DNA of 42,072 bases from a virus. The notes beneath the pieces are model-generated. The model did no database searches. It was given only the letters and a program-made list of their open reading frames with translations, and was not told the DNA's origin. Position 1 is the first letter of the stretch; each line of letters begins with the position of its first letter. Positions 40,245 to 42,072 of this stretch are shown piece after piece. Where the stretch lies: IMG/VR virus record IMGVR_UViG_3300044647_002005, positions 1 through 42,072 of that record; one strand, given 5' to 3'. A program made the position numbers and the translations under genes.

Positions 40245-40865
40245 CTAAAACTCCTGAATATGAAATCCAGTGCTTAGTAGGAGTTCCACCATTTCTTCAT
40301 CCAGGTTATCCACAGTTTCTCCACAGGGATATTTCAAAACTGTGTATAACATTTTTGGATAAGAATATGTTGCTACAACTTCGGCAGCGTTTTGAGAAAA
40401 CGACCTTAAATTCCCCCAAACCACTTCGCGTCCAATTTTGTATTCATAGGGCATGGCAAACAGATAGATGTCTGGAGTATCGGAGCCTGGACGCATCTCG
40501 CAATGCATAATTGTAAGGCACTCGTGCACATCTGGGTCGTTTTCAACAAATGCTTCTGGCAGCGGCTTTTCGTGTTTCTCGTTTGACACATACCCCTCCG
40601 CGATAAAAGTAACCGCATCCATGCCCAGTTTCAAGCGGAACATTTTGACCAAATCAACGCATCTTAAAAACCTATCCCCAGGCACTTCTTTCATGTACTG
40701 GCTGTCCATTTGGGCACATATTCTTGGCACGGAATCACGCCAAGCGAAAAAATTGAAGGCTAGTTCCTCGCCGATTCCGTCCTCTTTGACAATCTGATTC
40801 TTGGCCACCTGGGTTGCCGTGAGCGTCAATGCAATCTTTGAAAAACTGTCTTCGTATAAATCCAC
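40245..40865 (-). CDS. hypothetical protein, GTG leaderless start
   Basis: This encodes 206 residues from a GTG at 40865-40863. A TAGTGT box lies six nucleotides upstream and no ribosome site is seen, matching the other leaderless starts. The product has mixed alpha/beta character: ELAFNFFAWRDSVPRICAQM, RFLRCVDLVKMFRLKLGMDA, then VTFIAEGYVS and ECLTIMHCEMRPGSDTPDIY. No domain is recognised. Its stop codon directly abuts the tRNA-like element, and two DnaA-box sequences lie within its 3' end. Confidence 0.65.
   Translation of the reverse strand: MDLYEDSFSKIALTLTATQVAKNQIVKEDGIGEELAFNFFAWRDSVPRICAQMDSQYMKEVPGDRFLRCVDLVKMFRLKLGMDAVTFIAEGYVSNEKHEKPLPEAFVENDPDVHECLTIMHCEMRPGSDTPDIYLFAMPYEYKIGREVVWGNLRSFSQNAAEVVATYSYPKMLYTVLKYPCGETVDNLDEEMVELLLSTGFHIQEF
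40306..40349. promoter_or_regulatory. pair of DnaA-box sequences, inverted
   Basis: TTATCCACA at 40306-40314 and TGTGTATAA (reverse TTATACACA) at 40341-40349 both match the DnaA consensus TTATNCACA exactly. They face each other 26 bp apart. They lie in coding sequence, so function is uncertain; a replication origin or DnaA-titration site is possible. Confidence 0.35.
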
Positions 40866-40877
40866 TGCCGAACACTA
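40866..40877 (-). promoter_or_regulatory. leaderless promoter (-10 TAGTGT, 6 nt before GTG)
   Basis: On the minus strand TAGTGT (40877-40872) ends six nucleotides before the GTG at 40865. A GATAAT for the divergent plus-strand gene lies at 40902-40907, so this is a back-to-back promoter region. Confidence 0.5.
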
Positions 40878-40901
40878 GCAATAGTTTCACTACTGGCGGC
40901 G

Positions 40902-40919
40902 GATAATGCGCTAGGGTTC
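40902..40919 (+). promoter_or_regulatory. promoter -10 (GATAAT) for the Lys/Ala-rich protein gene
   Basis: GATAAT at 40902-40907 lies 12 nt before the ATG at 40920 and 18 nt before a second ATG at 40926. There is no clear -35 and only a weak purine stretch (AGGG) before the first ATG. Confidence 0.4.
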
Positions 40920-41156
40920 ATGGTTATGGCAACTAAAAAGAAAACAGCAAAAAAAGCAGTCAAGAAGGCTCCAGCAAAAAAGGCTGCGCCAAAGAAAAAG
41001 GCTGCTCCAAAAAAAGTAACAGCAGAAGTAACTCTTGAAATTCCTGCAGCAGTTGAGGAAGTTCGCGAAAAACTTACGCAACAAATCAACGAAGCAATTG
41101 CGATTGCTGAGCGTAAGGGCATCCTGAAGCGCCTGCGGAGTTGGCTGTCCAAGTAA
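40920..41156 (+). CDS. Lys/Ala-rich, histone H1-like basic protein
   Basis: This encodes 78 residues (76 if the ATG at 40926 is used). The first ~35 are almost only Lys, Ala and Pro (TKKKTAKKAVKKAPAKKAAP), as in histone H1 tails and bacterial H1-like proteins that bind DNA without sequence preference. A short amphipathic helical region follows (VTLEIPAAVEEVREKL) and a basic end (LKRLRSWLSK). It may compact phage or host DNA, or act as an internal DNA-binding protein. The stop lies 2 nt before the next start. Confidence 0.7.
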   Translation: MVMATKKKTAKKAVKKAPAKKAAPKKKAAPKKVTAEVTLEIPAAVEEVREKLTQQINEAIAIAERKGILKRLRSWLSK

Positions 41157-41158
41157 TC

Positions 41159-41326
41159 ATGAGCAAGAACCGCTCGTCAAAGACCTTTAGGTCGCGTATG
41201 GCGGGCATTCTTGGTATTTCCCCAACTCAAATCTCAGAGGACGACGCGAAAAAGGCTCGTAGGGCCTTTTCCCTGCATCGCGATGAGGTGAAGATTGCTC
41301 CACCAGACTTCATGAAGCCAGAATAG
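41159..41326 (+). CDS. small hypothetical protein
   Basis: This encodes 55 residues from the ATG at 41159, two nucleotides after the previous stop, so it is co-translated with the basic protein. The N-terminus is basic (MSKNRSSKTFRSRMAG), followed by ILGISPTQISEDDAKKARRA and an acidic/proline end. No family is recognised; a nucleic-acid-binding role is possible from charge and context only. Confidence 0.6.
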   Translation: MSKNRSSKTFRSRMAGILGISPTQISEDDAKKARRAFSLHRDEVKIAPPDFMKPE

Positions 41327-41371
41327 GGAATAAACTCCCGTTTCAGGGTTGTCATTTTTCATTTTTACCTG

Positions 41372-41412
41372 TAGACAGTAACTAGTACTATCACTAGTTA
41401 ACGAGGTAAAAA
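41372..41412 (+). promoter_or_regulatory. promoter with overlapping inverted-repeat operator
   Basis: TAGACA (41372-41377), a 17-nt spacer and TAGTTA (41395-41400) form a promoter. AACTAGT (41380-41386) and ACTAGTT (41393-41399) are perfect inverted repeats separated by six bases, covering the spacer and -10, as a repressor operator would. GAGG (41402-41405) is a ribosome site for the ATG at 41413. Confidence 0.55.
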
Positions 41413-41637
41413 ATGGCAAGAGTCCACGGCAACAAATCAATCATGAAGTTTGTAAGAGAAATTGAAAAAATTGGGTTCACGGTTATAAACAAGAACAATA
41501 AGTTCAAAATGTACCCTCCCGCACACTTGGGGACTAGGGTTTACACGACTCACGGAACACCAATGTCAATTAAACCGCTATGTGCGGATTTTGAGAAGAT
41601 TTACGGCGTTGTTCTTGATGCAAAAAACTTCTTATAA
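41413..41637 (+). CDS. HicA-like small protein lacking the catalytic histidine
   Basis: This encodes 74 residues. KFVREIEKIGFTVINKNNKF followed by KMYPPAHLGTRVYTTHGTP and a final helix (CADFEKIYGV) follow the alpha-beta-beta-beta-alpha order of HicA-type dsRBD-fold proteins, including the late T-P turn seen in phage members. HicA toxins are mRNA interferases with a catalytic His in a G-x-H turn. Here that turn reads NNKFK, so activity is doubtful. No HicB-like partner is adjacent. Its own promoter with an inverted-repeat operator suggests tight regulation. Confidence 0.5.
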   Translation: MARVHGNKSIMKFVREIEKIGFTVINKNNKFKMYPPAHLGTRVYTTHGTPMSIKPLCADFEKIYGVVLDAKNFL

Positions 41638-41648
41638 CGAAAACGCTG

Positions 41649-41858
41649 CTAATCCCCTGTGGGAAATGCCAAATTTATTGAAGACACATCAACAAACCAG
41701 ACCGTTTTTCCAAATCTGTCTTTCTTGCTCTTGATTTCACCATTTGGGTAGTTGTTTTTAACCCATTCCGAGATTTCGTCATCGGACATACCTGTCGTTT
41801 TATCAATAAAGCGGTTCCATATTGAACCGGCGACCTTATGGCGGGCTAATCCGCTCAT
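41649..41858 (-). CDS. small hypothetical protein
   Basis: This encodes 69 residues. The ATG (41858-41856) overlaps the stop of the upstream gene, so the two are coupled. Pieces are LARHKVAGSIWNRFIDKTTG, MSDDEISEWVKNNYPNGEIK and a strand-rich end (TVWFVDVSSINLAF). There is no recognised family, Cys motif or membrane segment. It converges on the HicA-like gene with only 11 nt between the stops. Confidence 0.6.
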   Translation of the reverse strand: MSGLARHKVAGSIWNRFIDKTTGMSDDEISEWVKNNYPNGEIKSKKDRFGKTVWFVDVSSINLAFPTGD

Positions 41859-42072
41859 TTCGCCTCTTCTTCTTCCATCGGACTGCCGTTGATTAATTCT
41901 TCAACAATCAACTTTGCGTAACGGCGGCGCAGTTTCCAGATTTTTCCATTCAACTCAAGCATTGCCTGTGTGTTGCGAGCCTTCTCTGTGATTTTTGAAT
42001 CGTAAAACCCATACTTTGCAAACATTATTTCATCTAAATCTGAATTTTCAATCAAAATATCCGAAATCCAAT
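41855..42072 (-). CDS. hypothetical protein, 5' end outside window
   Basis: The leftward frame is open from the window edge to a stop at 41855. A TTG at 42055 could start it, but coding sequence continues upstream (codons for W-I-S-D-I-L directly before), so the true start is probably beyond the window. The visible part is charged and helical (LELNGKIWKLRRRYAKLIVE), ending in an acidic tail. No function is recognised. Confidence 0.55.
   Translation of the reverse strand, partial: WISDILIENSDLDEIMFAKYGFYDSKITEKARNTQAMLELNGKIWKLRRRYAKLIVEELINGSPMEEEEAK

Noticed and set aside
41234-41440. 68-codon minus-strand frame across the HicA-like promoter
   Set aside because: It overlaps the end of one gene, the promoter and operator, and the start of another, and its product has no coherent features.

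Overview
This window is part of a tailed double-stranded DNA phage genome (Caudoviricetes) with an HK97-type head. The direct evidence is a large terminase, a portal, an HK97-type prohead serine protease, an HK97-fold major capsid protein, a RAD52-like annealing protein and a monomeric B12-dependent ribonucleotide reductase. No integrase, repressor or tail gene is visible. Base composition looks moderate (not computed). Several first-of-operon genes carry a TANNNT or GATAAT-like -10 box 6-9 nt before the start codon and no Shine-Dalgarno, which fits leaderless transcription and, with low confidence, an actinobacterial host.

Layout. 1-2217 (minus): RAD52-like protein (cut by the window edge), an unknown gene and terminase. 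2258-31143 (plus): a small membrane protein, portal, a protease with a very long extension, a zinc-ribbon/DUF6582-like acidic protein, then about 22 kb of giant multidomain genes. 31289-32620: major capsid protein, closed by a perfect terminator. 32716-37339 (plus): small genes, a DUF5872/DUF6321-like protein, a staphylococcal-nuclease-like protein, a likely decoration protein with its own terminator, a lysis-like membrane/lipoprotein cluster, a four-cysteine protein and a conserved phage protein. 37340-40865 (minus): small genes and the ribonucleotide reductase. A tRNA-like element lies at 40170-40244. 40920-41637 (plus): a Lys/Ala-rich basic protein, a small gene and a HicA-like protein. 41649-end (minus): two small genes, the last cut by the window edge.

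The striking part is 4553-31143. Portal and protease are separated from the major capsid gene by about 23.5 kb of very large proteins (up to about 1,976 residues). They carry what look like effector domains: two ADP-ribosyltransferase-like domains, a HipA/PI-kinase-like domain and a degenerate relative of it, a zeta-toxin-like P-loop kinase joined to two helix-turn-helix segments, and two HExxH metallopeptidase motifs. Four of these proteins, including the protease itself, share a 54-58 residue module ending in an EF-hand-like loop. Thirteen copies of a short GL-x-S linker motif punctuate five of them, often followed by an N-(V/A/T)-(T/V/I)-P motif. My working hypothesis is that they are polyproteins packaged inside the head, targeted by the shared module, and possibly processed at the linkers by the prohead protease to release effectors that enter the host with the DNA. 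The modules and motifs are seen in the sequence; the packaging and processing are inference.
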